DNA of 42,993 nucleotides, taken from the NCBI GenBank assembly GCA_018648805.1, contig JABGQM010000001.1:165896-208888 (forward strand). The letters are read 5' to 3'. A program made the position numbers and the translations under genes. Of the stretch, positions 1-7,574 are shown piece by piece. The stretch's first letter is position 1. Every line of letters starts with the position of its first letter. The DNA comes from Verrucomicrobiota bacterium. Lineage in GTDB: Bacteria > Verrucomicrobiota > Kiritimatiellia > UBA8416 > JABMPJ01. Below the pieces are notes generated by a model. That model was not told the DNA's origin. It ran no database searches and saw nothing but the letters and a program-made list of their open reading frames with translations.

Positions 1-819
1 GAGTTGGTCAAGACGCTCTCACATGTGCTGGATCTCCATTTCCGGCGTATCCAGTTTACGCCCGACCTGATGCCGGCCGATATCATCGGCACCAACATCA
101 TGTCGAGCGGGGAGGGTGGGGGCTACAGTCTGGAGTTCCGGCGCGGCCCGATCTTCACGCAGCTGCTTCTGGCCGATGAGATCAACCGGGCCACGCCCAA
201 GACGCAGTCGGCCCTGCTCGAGACGATGCAGGAGGGCTCCGTCACGGTCGGCGGCACGACCTATCAGCTCGATCCGCCTTTCTTCGTGATGGCGACCCAG
301 AACCCACTGGAGCAGGAGGGAACCTACCCGTTGCCCGAGGCCCAGCTCGACCGTTTCATGTTCAAGATCGATGTGCCCTTCCTCAATCGCGACGAACTGA
401 ACGAGGTGGTCGAACGCACGATCCTGCGCAAACCGATCACGGTCGAGAAGGTGCTCGATCGCGATACGATCATGCAGATGCGTGCCACGCTCGACAAGGT
501 GGTGGTGGCTGCGCCGATGCGCGACTACGCCGTGCGGCTCGTCCTGGCGACCCATCCCAAGAGCGAGTTTGCGCCCGAGGTGGTGACGCGCTTTGTGCGC
601 TGGGGGGCCAGTCCACGCGCGGCGCAGGCGCTGATCCGTGCCGGACGCGTACGCGCTCTGGCGGATGGACGCGTGCATGTATCCTTCGCCGACATTCGTC
701 ACTTTGCGCTGCACGTCCTGCGTCACCGCGTCATTCTCAACTACGACGGCCAGGCCGAAGGCATTGAACCCACGCGCCTGGTGGATGACATCACCACTGC
801 CATTCAGGAAGAGGTCTAG
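1..819 (+). CDS. MoxR-family AAA+ ATPase (5' end cut by window)
   Basis: This is the C-terminal part of a MoxR AAA+ ATPase, a chaperone-like ATPase thought to act on von Willebrand (MIDAS) proteins encoded beside it. The frame is open at base 1 and enters just at the end of the Walker A loop (VKT). It continues with the family block RIQFTPDLMPADIIGT, Walker B in LLADEINRATPKTQSALLETMQE-type sequence, and the sensor segment FFVMATQNPLEQEGTYPLPEAQLDRF. The C-terminal lid domain is complete and ends at TAG 817-819. The TTG at base 4 is not a real start, because the ATP-binding N-terminus lies outside the window. It is followed 5 nt later by a DUF58 gene, the classic MoxR partner. Confidence 0.95.
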   Translation, partial: ELVKTLSHVLDLHFRRIQFTPDLMPADIIGTNIMSSGEGGGYSLEFRRGPIFTQLLLADEINRATPKTQSALLETMQEGSVTVGGTTYQLDPPFFVMATQNPLEQEGTYPLPEAQLDRFMFKIDVPFLNRDELNEVVERTILRKPITVEKVLDRDTIMQMRATLDKVVVAAPMRDYAVRLVLATHPKSEFAPEVVTRFVRWGASPRAAQALIRAGRVRALADGRVHVSFADIRHFALHVLRHRVILNYDGQAEGIEPTRLVDDITTAIQEEV

Positions 820-824
820 CCCGC

Positions 825-1733
825 ATGCCGGAATCCGGTTCATCTGTCGCCCGTGTGACGTCGCTGTTTGGCAACGACGTGCTGCAGCTATTGGAGCGCA
901 TGCGCATCAATAGCTCACGCCGTTTCACCAACCGTGCCCAGGGCGAGCACCTCATCAGCAAGGGCGGTAGCAGCAACGAGTTTGCTGACTATCGCGACTA
1001 TGTTGAAGGCGATGATGTGCGCTACGTGGACTGGAACATCTTTGCGCGGTTGCAGCGTCCCTACATGAAGACCTATCGCCATGAGGAGGAGCTGCATGTG
1101 GTGATCCTGCTCGACGCGTCGGCCTCCATGGGCTTCGAGGGCAAGCTGACGCTGGCCCAACAGTTGGCCGCGGCCTTCGGCATCATGGGGCTCTTGAGCG
1201 GTGAGCGGGTGAGCTGCTGGCGGCTCAATGGCGGTGAAGATGCGCTTGAGTGTCTGGCGCCCTGTCGCGGCCGCGGTTCCATGGCGGCCCTGCTGCGATT
1301 CATCGAGGGGGTTGAGGCGCACGGCGATATGCCGATCGAGATGGGGGTCGAGAACTGTCTGCGCCAGCACCGCGGCCGCGGCGTGGCGGTGTTGCTCTCC
1401 GATTTCCTGACCTTCGGGGATGTGCCGCGCGCCATGAACTCGCTCTTCAGTAAAGGACTCGAAACTCTGGGTCTGCAGATTCTGGGTCCGTCGGAGCGGG
1501 AGCCCGAACTGGAAGCCGATGTGCGCCTGGTCGACTGCGAGCTGGGGCGCACGCTTGATGTCACCGGGGTGGGCTCTCTGCTCGACATCTACCACGAATA
1601 CCGCATGGCGCTGGAGGCGCATCTGGTGGCCGCCTGTACCGGTCGCGGCGGACGCTTTCTCTCCCTGGATGCCTCGGCTGATTTGCGCTGGATTCTGTGT
1701 GACCTGCTGCGCCGAAGGGGGTGGGTGAGATGA
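825..1733 (+). CDS. DUF58 domain protein
   Basis: A 302-residue DUF58 protein. The diagnostic segment SNEFADYRDYVEGDDVRYVDWNIFAR lies near residues 50-75, written here only to locate it, and a degenerate von Willebrand-like strand with DASASMGF follows near residues 98-105. DUF58 proteins sit almost invariably beside MoxR and BatA-like genes and are assumed to be clients of the ATPase. Start ATG 825 lies 5 nt after the MoxR stop. Its own stop TGA (1731-1733) overlaps the next start in an ATGA arrangement, which indicates translational coupling. The exact cellular role is not known for the family; the family call itself is firm. Confidence 0.93.
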   Translation: MPESGSSVARVTSLFGNDVLQLLERMRINSSRRFTNRAQGEHLISKGGSSNEFADYRDYVEGDDVRYVDWNIFARLQRPYMKTYRHEEELHVVILLDASASMGFEGKLTLAQQLAAAFGIMGLLSGERVSCWRLNGGEDALECLAPCRGRGSMAALLRFIEGVEAHGDMPIEMGVENCLRQHRGRGVAVLLSDFLTFGDVPRAMNSLFSKGLETLGLQILGPSEREPELEADVRLVDCELGRTLDVTGVGSLLDIYHEYRMALEAHLVAACTGRGGRFLSLDASADLRWILCDLLRRRGWVR

Positions 1734-3445
1734 TGCCATTCGGATTCAGTGCCCCCCTCGCGGCCTGGCTGGCCCTGCTGGCCCTACCGCTCGTGGCCTT
1801 CTATTTTCTCAAGCTGAAACGGCCGCGGGTCGAGGTGCCCTCGCTTGTGCTGTGGCAGCAGGTGCTCAACGATTCGCGGGTCAACTCGCCCTTCCAGCGT
1901 TTCAAGCGCAACCTCCTGCTCTGGTTGCAGCTGCTGCTTCTGCTGCTCCTTGTGGTGGCGGCGATGCAACCTTACCTGCGTTCGAGGCGCGGACGGCGGA
2001 TGCAGCTGCCGATCCTGATCGACTGCTCGGCCAGTATGGGTGCGCGTGAGAAGGCCGGTGGGCCGACCCGCCTCGACCTGGCCCGCCGCCGCGCGGCGGA
2101 ACGGATTGAGGGCATGCTGCGCGGCGAGCGCATCTGTCTGGTGGCCTTCAGTCGCAGAGCCCGTCGCATCACCGATTTCACGGACAACAAACGCGAACTC
2201 CTGGCCGCGTTGGACCGGATCACGGTGGAGGAGGTCGCGAGTGATCTCGAGGATGCCCTCAACATGGCGCAGGCCCTCGGACGCGCCACGCCGGTCGAGG
2301 AGGTCCTGCTGCTCTCGGATGGCAACCTGCCGGCGCACTCCGCGGTCGAGTTGCCCTTTGCCCTGACGTTTGAGCGGATGGATGCAGCCGGGCCCAATGC
2401 GGGCATCACCTCGCTGCGTGCGGTACGTGCGGCCAACAACCAGTGGCGTGTCTTTGTGGGAATCGATGCCTCGGAATCCTACCGCGGCCCCGCCACGCTG
2501 GAGGCCATGCTGAATGATGAGTCGCTCGTGCGTGAGGTCGTGGCGCCCACGTTCGACAACCCCGAGCGGGTGATCTTCACGGTGGCCGGCGATGCCCCTT
2601 CCCGGATCCAGGTGCGCCTGAGTGTGGATGGCGTGGACGCGATGGCATCCGACAACATGGCCACCGTTGACCTACCCGCCTTGCGACCGGCCAACGTCTA
2701 TGTGGATGAGGGGTTGGCCGCCTGTCGACGCGTGGTCAGCTTGATGGAAGATGTAGAGCTCTGGCCGGGACCGCAGGGCGAGCGGACGCCGGGGGATGTC
2801 TATGACGCCATCGTGAGCGGCACGGTCGCCGACGAGGAGGCGCTGCAGGCGCCCGTGCGGCTGGGGGTCGGCTATCTGCCCACGGCCTTGACCGGCACCG
2901 TAACGCGCCTGGAGGGGGCCGACCGCGTGGTCGACTGGCGGCGCGACGATTCTCTCTTGCAGCATGTCGCCTTAGGCAACGTCGTGCTCTCCGCGGGCAC
3001 CCGCTACAGCGGGACCGACGGGATCGCCGCGTGCGAGGCGCTTGGATTCGATGTGATGGTGCATGGCGCGCAGGGCCCCCTGCTCGTGCGGCAGCAGAGC
3101 GAGCAGGCGTCGCGCTACACGCTGCTGGTGGATATTGAGCAGACCACACTGCCTTACCGGGTTGCCCTGCCGGTCATGCTGGCCAACCTGGTCAATCTCT
3201 CGCTTGAGGGCGAGGGCCTCGCCAAGGCCGACGGGGTGGGTCTCTTGTCGCCCGAGGAGACGCGACTGGTCGCAGTGGATCGGATCGAATTTGCCGAGGT
3301 CGCCGTCAGCGCGGCGGATGGACCGGTGCGAGGCACGCGGCCGCTCTGGCCGGTCGTGCTCATGGCGGCCCTCATCTTGTTGTTGATTGAATGGTGGTTC
3401 TTCCACAGAATGCACGCTCTTAAGCATCGTGAGAAATTGGCATAG
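1730..3445 (+). CDS. BatA-like von Willebrand factor A membrane protein
   Basis: About 571 residues. An N-terminal BatA-type membrane segment (APLAAWLALLALPLVAFYFL) is followed by a second very hydrophobic stretch (residues about 62-85). A vWA domain then carries a MIDAS-type motif (DCSASMG) and a later LLSDG. A last membrane helix near the C-terminus (VVLMAALILLLIEWWFF) gives a large domain bracketed by membrane anchors. An in-frame GTG lies at 1721, but ATG 1730 overlaps the DUF58 stop as ATGA and has GAAGGGGG upstream, so I prefer it; ATG 1733 is also possible. Known BatA proteins are metal-dependent protein-interaction modules; the partner here is inferred to be the MoxR ATPase. Confidence 0.9.
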   Translation: MMPFGFSAPLAAWLALLALPLVAFYFLKLKRPRVEVPSLVLWQQVLNDSRVNSPFQRFKRNLLLWLQLLLLLLLVVAAMQPYLRSRRGRRMQLPILIDCSASMGAREKAGGPTRLDLARRRAAERIEGMLRGERICLVAFSRRARRITDFTDNKRELLAALDRITVEEVASDLEDALNMAQALGRATPVEEVLLLSDGNLPAHSAVELPFALTFERMDAAGPNAGITSLRAVRAANNQWRVFVGIDASESYRGPATLEAMLNDESLVREVVAPTFDNPERVIFTVAGDAPSRIQVRLSVDGVDAMASDNMATVDLPALRPANVYVDEGLAACRRVVSLMEDVELWPGPQGERTPGDVYDAIVSGTVADEEALQAPVRLGVGYLPTALTGTVTRLEGADRVVDWRRDDSLLQHVALGNVVLSAGTRYSGTDGIAACEALGFDVMVHGAQGPLLVRQQSEQASRYTLLVDIEQTTLPYRVALPVMLANLVNLSLEGEGLAKADGVGLLSPEETRLVAVDRIEFAEVAVSAADGPVRGTRPLWPVVLMAALILLLIEWWFFHRMHALKHREKLA

Positions 3446-3527
3446 GTCATAAGAATGGGTTCCTCAGCAGAATCTGTGTTGTGGATGAGATCACTGGTCG
3501 ACGCAAATCTGGCCTGTCGGCGGAAAT

Positions 3528-3578
3528 CGACGAAGCGGGTGGCTTAAGCGTAACCAAGTAAGTGTGAGACTAAGTGTG
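3528..3578 (+). repeat. Left 51-nt inverted repeat of the IVS-like element
   Basis: It begins CGACGAAGC and ends CTAAGTGTG. Against the reverse complement of 4392-4442 it matches at 48 of 51 positions, the differences being at arm positions 10, 14 and 16; the first can pair as G-U in RNA. An additional 9-nt segment, GATGAAGTG at 3592-3600, pairs with 4382-4390 after a bulge of about 13 nt present only on the left. The inner half consists of quasi-tandem AAGTG-containing words. Confidence 0.95.
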
Positions 3579-3614
3579 GGAATAAGTGGGTGATGAAGTG
3601 TTGGGAAGAGAGGC

Positions 3615-4376
3615 GTGGCGATCGTGGCACAACTGTTTGGGCATGAAAAACTGAAGGTTTACCAGAAGGGGCTGGGATTTGCGGCGATCCGCAGCACGTT
3701 GCTGGATGGCCTGTCCCGGCGAGTTGCAGCGTGCGACCACCTTGATCGTGCTGCGGAAAGTATTCTGGTGAATATAGCTCACGCCAGCAGTTCATGGTCT
3801 CCGAAGGATAGAATCGCCTACTTGGGGCACGCCAATGGTTCTGCTCTTGAGTGTGCCGGGTGTCTCGACGTGTTCGTGGCAAAATCGCTGCTGGCTCCTG
3901 ATGATGTCGGTCCGGGCAAGAACCTCCTGGCAGAGATCGTCAGCATCCTCATTGCGATGCGTAAGACAACAGGCAATAGGGTCCGTGAAGACCATGCAGA
4001 GTATCGTACCAAGAAAGGCAACTTGTTCAGCCATGAGGATCTGGATGTATATCAGACAGGGATCCAACTCGTGGCCTGGCTGGAAAGCATGACTACCGAG
4101 TTCGTATGTAGTGCCGATCTACTCTCCAAGCTTGATAAGGCAACGACTGCGATTGTTCTCAATATTGCGGAGGGCAATGGTCGGTTCACCGGAACGGATC
4201 AGGCGAAGTTCTTCGGCATCGCATACAAGGCGACCGTCCAGTCGGCATCACTTGTGGATCTGGCTACAGCCAACAGACCTCCTGATGTTTCCCGAGTGGA
4301 TCAGGGCCGCGAGCTGTTGAGACGCATCGCGGCAATGCTCACATCATTGTCAAAGGTCGTAGCCCATGACTCTTAG
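3615..4376 (+). CDS. Tandem double four-helix-bundle (IVP/S23-type) protein
   Basis: 253 residues made of two homologous halves. Each begins with the family's opening pattern (LKVYQKG near residue 12; LDVYQTG near residue 122) and each has the central motif: SILVNIAHASS in the first half and IVLNIAEGNGRF in the second. The second keeps the canonical NIAEG; the first has diverged. Single-domain members are about 115-130 residues, so this is a fused or duplicated version. The family includes proteins encoded in 23S rRNA intervening sequences and is structurally related to the Avd accessory protein of diversity-generating retroelements; a molecular function for IVPs is not established. The start is GTG 3615 behind GGGAAG, with GTG 3624 an alternative. 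The gene fits exactly between the inverted repeats. Confidence 0.85.
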   Translation: MAIVAQLFGHEKLKVYQKGLGFAAIRSTLLDGLSRRVAACDHLDRAAESILVNIAHASSSWSPKDRIAYLGHANGSALECAGCLDVFVAKSLLAPDDVGPGKNLLAEIVSILIAMRKTTGNRVREDHAEYRTKKGNLFSHEDLDVYQTGIQLVAWLESMTTEFVCSADLLSKLDKATTAIVLNIAEGNGRFTGTDQAKFFGIAYKATVQSASLVDLATANRPPDVSRVDQGRELLRRIAAMLTSLSKVVAHDS

Positions 4377-4391
4377 TCCCACACTTCATCG

Positions 4392-4442
4392 CACACTTAG
4401 TCTCACACTTACTTGGTTACGCTTAAACGACCTGCTTCGTCG
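4392..4442 (-). repeat. Right 51-nt inverted repeat of the IVS-like element
   Basis: Complement of 3528-3578 with three differences. The inner edge lies 16 nt after the stop codon of the four-helix-bundle gene, and the outer edge lies 25 nt before the next start codon. In the sense transcript the two arms would form a nearly uninterrupted duplex of about 50 bp, long enough to be an RNase III substrate. Confidence 0.95.
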
Positions 4443-4467
4443 GTCTTGAGTACGGGAGAAAACCATA

Positions 4468-6615
4468 ATGTACCCACAGATCCTGCGGAAGACCTTGAAA
4501 ATGGGGAATCGGTCGCCGCTATCGTCCACCGCAACGACAGTGGGATGGCGGTCTGTTCCGTTGTGGGGGCTGCTTGCGCTGGCTGTCGTGTTGTGGTGTC
4601 CCGCGGCGGCGCATGCTGACGGCGAGCCGCTCTCGGCGACGTTGACGGTTCATGGCGCGGGCCGATCGGGTGGACCGCGCAGCGCCACCGTGGACCTGCT
4701 CTGGAACGGCAGCGCCCTGTTGGAGGGGGATCTGCACGTGGAGATCATGGATGGACACTCGGTGCGCTCGCGCAGCGTGGTGGCCGATTTGGCCCTGGCC
4801 CCCGGATCCCAGACCTTTGGTCTGCTGCTGCCGGCTGTGTCCGGTTATGGCAACAACCAGTCGACCCGTGCACAGCTCACCTTCCGTTCCGGCAGCAAGC
4901 GTATCGATCTGCAGCAACACCCCTGTTCCATTCCCAACTTGAACGCGCGCCTGCTCTCCCTGGTCTATCCGATTGCGGTTGTGGGGGAGGACCGGGTCCG
5001 GCATGTGGCGGCCGATTTGCGCCCCGACTGGCTCAATCCCGAGGCCGCTGCCGGAAATCAAGGTGTCTTGCGCACGGGCCTCTGTCCGTTGCAGCCGGCC
5101 GACTTTCCGGCCACGCCGGAAGCGTATTGCGCGGCCGACCTGGTGGTCCTGGCCGGCGCGGGTGTTGCCAAGCTGCGCATGGTGCAGCTGGATGCGCTGC
5201 TGACTTGGGTGCGCGCCGGGGGCAGTCTCTGTGTGGTCAATCCGCGCGGCCTGCCTGAAGAGCATCAGGCCTTTCTGGTTGAACTCTTTGGCGGGGAAGC
5301 GGAAGCCGGGGCGCTCCTGTTCGGCCCGGATGGCGAACCGCAGGGCCCGTCCCTGGCCACACGACGCCTCGCTCTCGGTCGCATCGCACTGGTGCTGCGT
5401 GAGGCGACCGACAGCGACACGTTGCGCCAGGACCCTGAATGGCGTCGCGTGCTGGCATTTCTCTGGAGATTTCGGGCCAACCAGGTCGCACACGTTGTTG
5501 CCAAGGGCACGTGGAACGAGCTGGCCGAGGATAAAGCGACCGCCGTCGACCAGCGGGCGATGCACCAGCTCCAGCATTACATGCGTCAGTACAAGAAGAA
5601 GCTCTCGCTGCAACCGATCAACTTCCTGGTCCGTTCCGACCACCTCTCCGTCCTGATGCCGCGCGATATGCGGTTTGTCAGAATTGGACAGCTCGCCCTT
5701 GTCCTGGCCATCCTGGTGCTGCTGGTGGGGCCGGTTGACTACTTTGTTCTCAAGCGACTCAAATTGCAGCGCTACACCTGGTTCACGGTCCCGATCTACG
5801 TGGCGCTGGCGACGGTCGCGATTGTGATGCTGGCCAACCGCGCCATGGGGCGACACGACCGACGGGGTCGGCTCTGCATCCTCGATACGGATGCGGCCGG
5901 CGTGCCGGTGCGGCAGAATGATGTGCACCTCGTGGTGCCATCGAGCCACGGCAAGATGCGCGAGCATATTCAGCGCGCCCTGGTGGCCCCTGTGCGTATC
6001 GGTGGCAGACATGGTGCGGTCAGTGCCGATGGCGATGCGGCCGGTCACCAGGTTGTGGGGCGTTATCCGCATGACTTTGAAACTGCGTTTGCGGTGGCAC
6101 AGTGGAAGCCTATGGCATGGCGCAGCATGACCTTCAGACCCACAGCCACCTTCCCCTGGCAACTACCTCAGCTTGATGATGATGTCTGGTCGGGCAAGGG
6201 CGCCACAGCATACTGGAAACGGTTTGAGGCCCTGAACGAGGCCGTGCCTCGGGGCGCGTATATTCTGACATCGGGCGCTATGCACATGCTGCATGAGAAG
6301 ACGTGGGAGACGCCCATGGGGTTGGGTGATCAGCGCCCGCGTCGTCTGACCATTCTGACTGAGGCCCCGCGCATCGGGTATTTCGCGGTGGTGTCGGCCG
6401 TCTCCCCGACGTGCGATGTCGCCGAGGAGGATCTCTATATGTATGACATCAGCGATCCGGACCAAGCGGTCCTGGTCCTGGTCTGGCAGAAGGGCGGCAC
6501 GGTCTTCATGAGTCGCACACCATTCTATCGCACAACGGGCACGACCCCGCGTGCCGTGTCCAGCGCGCGTCCACAGCCTGGGCCACCCCAAGCATCTGCA
6601 AACGAGAAGGGATAA
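4468..6615 (+). CDS. Large exported/membrane-anchored protein of the MoxR-ABC cluster
   Basis: About 715 residues, function not recognised. The N-terminus has a signal-like helix (VPLWGLLALAVVLWCPAAAHA) ending near residue 50. A region around residues 220-255 (ADLVVLAGAGVAKL, then LLTWVRAGGSLCVVNPRG) resembles the glutamine-amidotransferase-like fold often seen in proteins of such clusters. Two close transmembrane helices follow (residues about 405-460), separated by the recurrent VGPVDYFVLKRLKLQRYTW segment. The rest is presumably extracytoplasmic. Start ATG 4468 is preceded by GGGAG. It follows the IVS-like element and precedes the ABC ATPase by 5 nt, so it is probably part of the same export or surface-assembly system. 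The domain reading is tentative. Confidence 0.8.
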   Translation: MYPQILRKTLKMGNRSPLSSTATTVGWRSVPLWGLLALAVVLWCPAAAHADGEPLSATLTVHGAGRSGGPRSATVDLLWNGSALLEGDLHVEIMDGHSVRSRSVVADLALAPGSQTFGLLLPAVSGYGNNQSTRAQLTFRSGSKRIDLQQHPCSIPNLNARLLSLVYPIAVVGEDRVRHVAADLRPDWLNPEAAAGNQGVLRTGLCPLQPADFPATPEAYCAADLVVLAGAGVAKLRMVQLDALLTWVRAGGSLCVVNPRGLPEEHQAFLVELFGGEAEAGALLFGPDGEPQGPSLATRRLALGRIALVLREATDSDTLRQDPEWRRVLAFLWRFRANQVAHVVAKGTWNELAEDKATAVDQRAMHQLQHYMRQYKKKLSLQPINFLVRSDHLSVLMPRDMRFVRIGQLALVLAILVLLVGPVDYFVLKRLKLQRYTWFTVPIYVALATVAIVMLANRAMGRHDRRGRLCILDTDAAGVPVRQNDVHLVVPSSHGKMREHIQRALVAPVRIGGRHGAVSADGDAAGHQVVGRYPHDFETAFAVAQWKPMAWRSMTFRPTATFPWQLPQLDDDVWSGKGATAYWKRFEALNEAVPRGAYILTSGAMHMLHEKTWETPMGLGDQRPRRLTILTEAPRIGYFAVVSAVSPTCDVAEEDLYMYDISDPDQAVLVLVWQKGGTVFMSRTPFYRTTGTTPRAVSSARPQPGPPQASANEKG

Positions 6616-6620
6616 AGTCC

Positions 6621-7553
6621 ATGTCTTTTGTTCAAATTAAGAACCTGTGCGTGAAATACGGCAAGTTTACGGCCGTGCGTGATCTGAGTTTTGATATTCC
6701 CAAGGGAGAGGTGTTCGGGTTCATCGGTCCCAACGGGGCCGGCAAGACCACCACCATCAAGATTCTGGCGACGCTGCTCAAGCCGTCGTCCGGCCAGGTC
6801 CTGATTGATGGCATGGATGTTGTGAAGCGGCAGCGCGATGTACGGATGCGTATCGGTTACATGCCTGACTTCTTTGGGGTCTACGACGACCTGAGCGCCA
6901 ACGAATATCTGCACTTCTTTGCTGCCGCCTATCGACTGCCCAAGGCGCAGCGTGAAAGCGTGATCGCCGATGTGCTCGCCCTGACCGACCTGACCGGCAA
7001 GCGTGATGCCCAGGTCGACGGACTCTCACGCGGCATGAAGCAGCGCCTCAGTCTGGCGCGTGTGTTGCTGCACGATCCCGATCTGTTGCTGCTCGATGAA
7101 CCGGCCAGCGGACTCGATCCGCGGGCGCGTATCGAAATGCGTGAGCTCCTCAAGGAGTTGCGTCGTATGGGCAAGACCATTCTCATCTCGAGCCATATCC
7201 TGCACGAACTCTCCGAACTCTGTACGCGCATCGGCATTGTGGAGACCGGTGAGCTGGTGACCGAAGGATCGCTGGATGATATCTACTCAGCCTTGAGCGT
7301 GATGCGCCTGATCCACGTGCAGGTCGACAACCCGAGTGACGATCTGTTGCAGCGTATTCGCGCTCTGCCGGGTGTGGACAATGCCGATCTGAATATTGAC
7401 CGATTCACAGTCAAGATTCGGGAAGAAGACACCAGCGTGCACGATCTGCACAACAACATCCATGCCCTCGGTGCGCACATCACCATGTACCAGGCCGAGG
7501 CCATGGATATGGAGACCGTCTTCATGAAACTGACCGAAGGACGCACGGCCTGA
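6621..7553 (+). CDS. ABC transporter ATP-binding protein (ABC-2 type)
   Basis: 310 residues with a complete nucleotide-binding domain: Walker A GPNGAGKTT (residues 36-44), signature LSRGMKQRLSLAR, Walker B LLLLDEPASGLDPRAR and a switch histidine in LISSHILHE. A C-terminal extension of about 90 residues follows, as in ABC-2/gliding-type exporters. ATG 6621 has GAAGGGA 10 nt upstream and lies 5 nt after the preceding stop. The two downstream permeases are its obvious membrane partners. Substrate unknown. Confidence 0.95.
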   Translation: MSFVQIKNLCVKYGKFTAVRDLSFDIPKGEVFGFIGPNGAGKTTTIKILATLLKPSSGQVLIDGMDVVKRQRDVRMRIGYMPDFFGVYDDLSANEYLHFFAAAYRLPKAQRESVIADVLALTDLTGKRDAQVDGLSRGMKQRLSLARVLLHDPDLLLLDEPASGLDPRARIEMRELLKELRRMGKTILISSHILHELSELCTRIGIVETGELVTEGSLDDIYSALSVMRLIHVQVDNPSDDLLQRIRALPGVDNADLNIDRFTVKIREEDTSVHDLHNNIHALGAHITMYQAEAMDMETVFMKLTEGRTA

Positions 7554-7574
7554 TGCCCATGCGAGAGACTCTTG

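Larger units (their letters stand above)
3528..4442. mobile_element. IVS-like element: inverted repeats around a four-helix-bundle gene
   Basis: A 915-bp unit is bounded by 51-nt terminal inverted repeats and contains a single gene that starts 37 nt after the left arm and ends 16 nt before the right arm. It separates two genes of an otherwise tightly packed operon. The layout matches that of bacterial 23S rRNA intervening sequences: a complementary terminal stem enclosing an IVP (four-helix bundle) ORF. Those are cut from rRNA by RNase III. Here the host is a protein-coding transcript. I see no target-site duplication. That it is mobile is inference from its boundaries and gene type. Confidence 0.7.

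Noticed and set aside
3623..3640. TGGCAC in the four-helix-bundle gene as a sigma-54 promoter
   Set aside because: The -12 GC is missing at the required 10-nt spacing.
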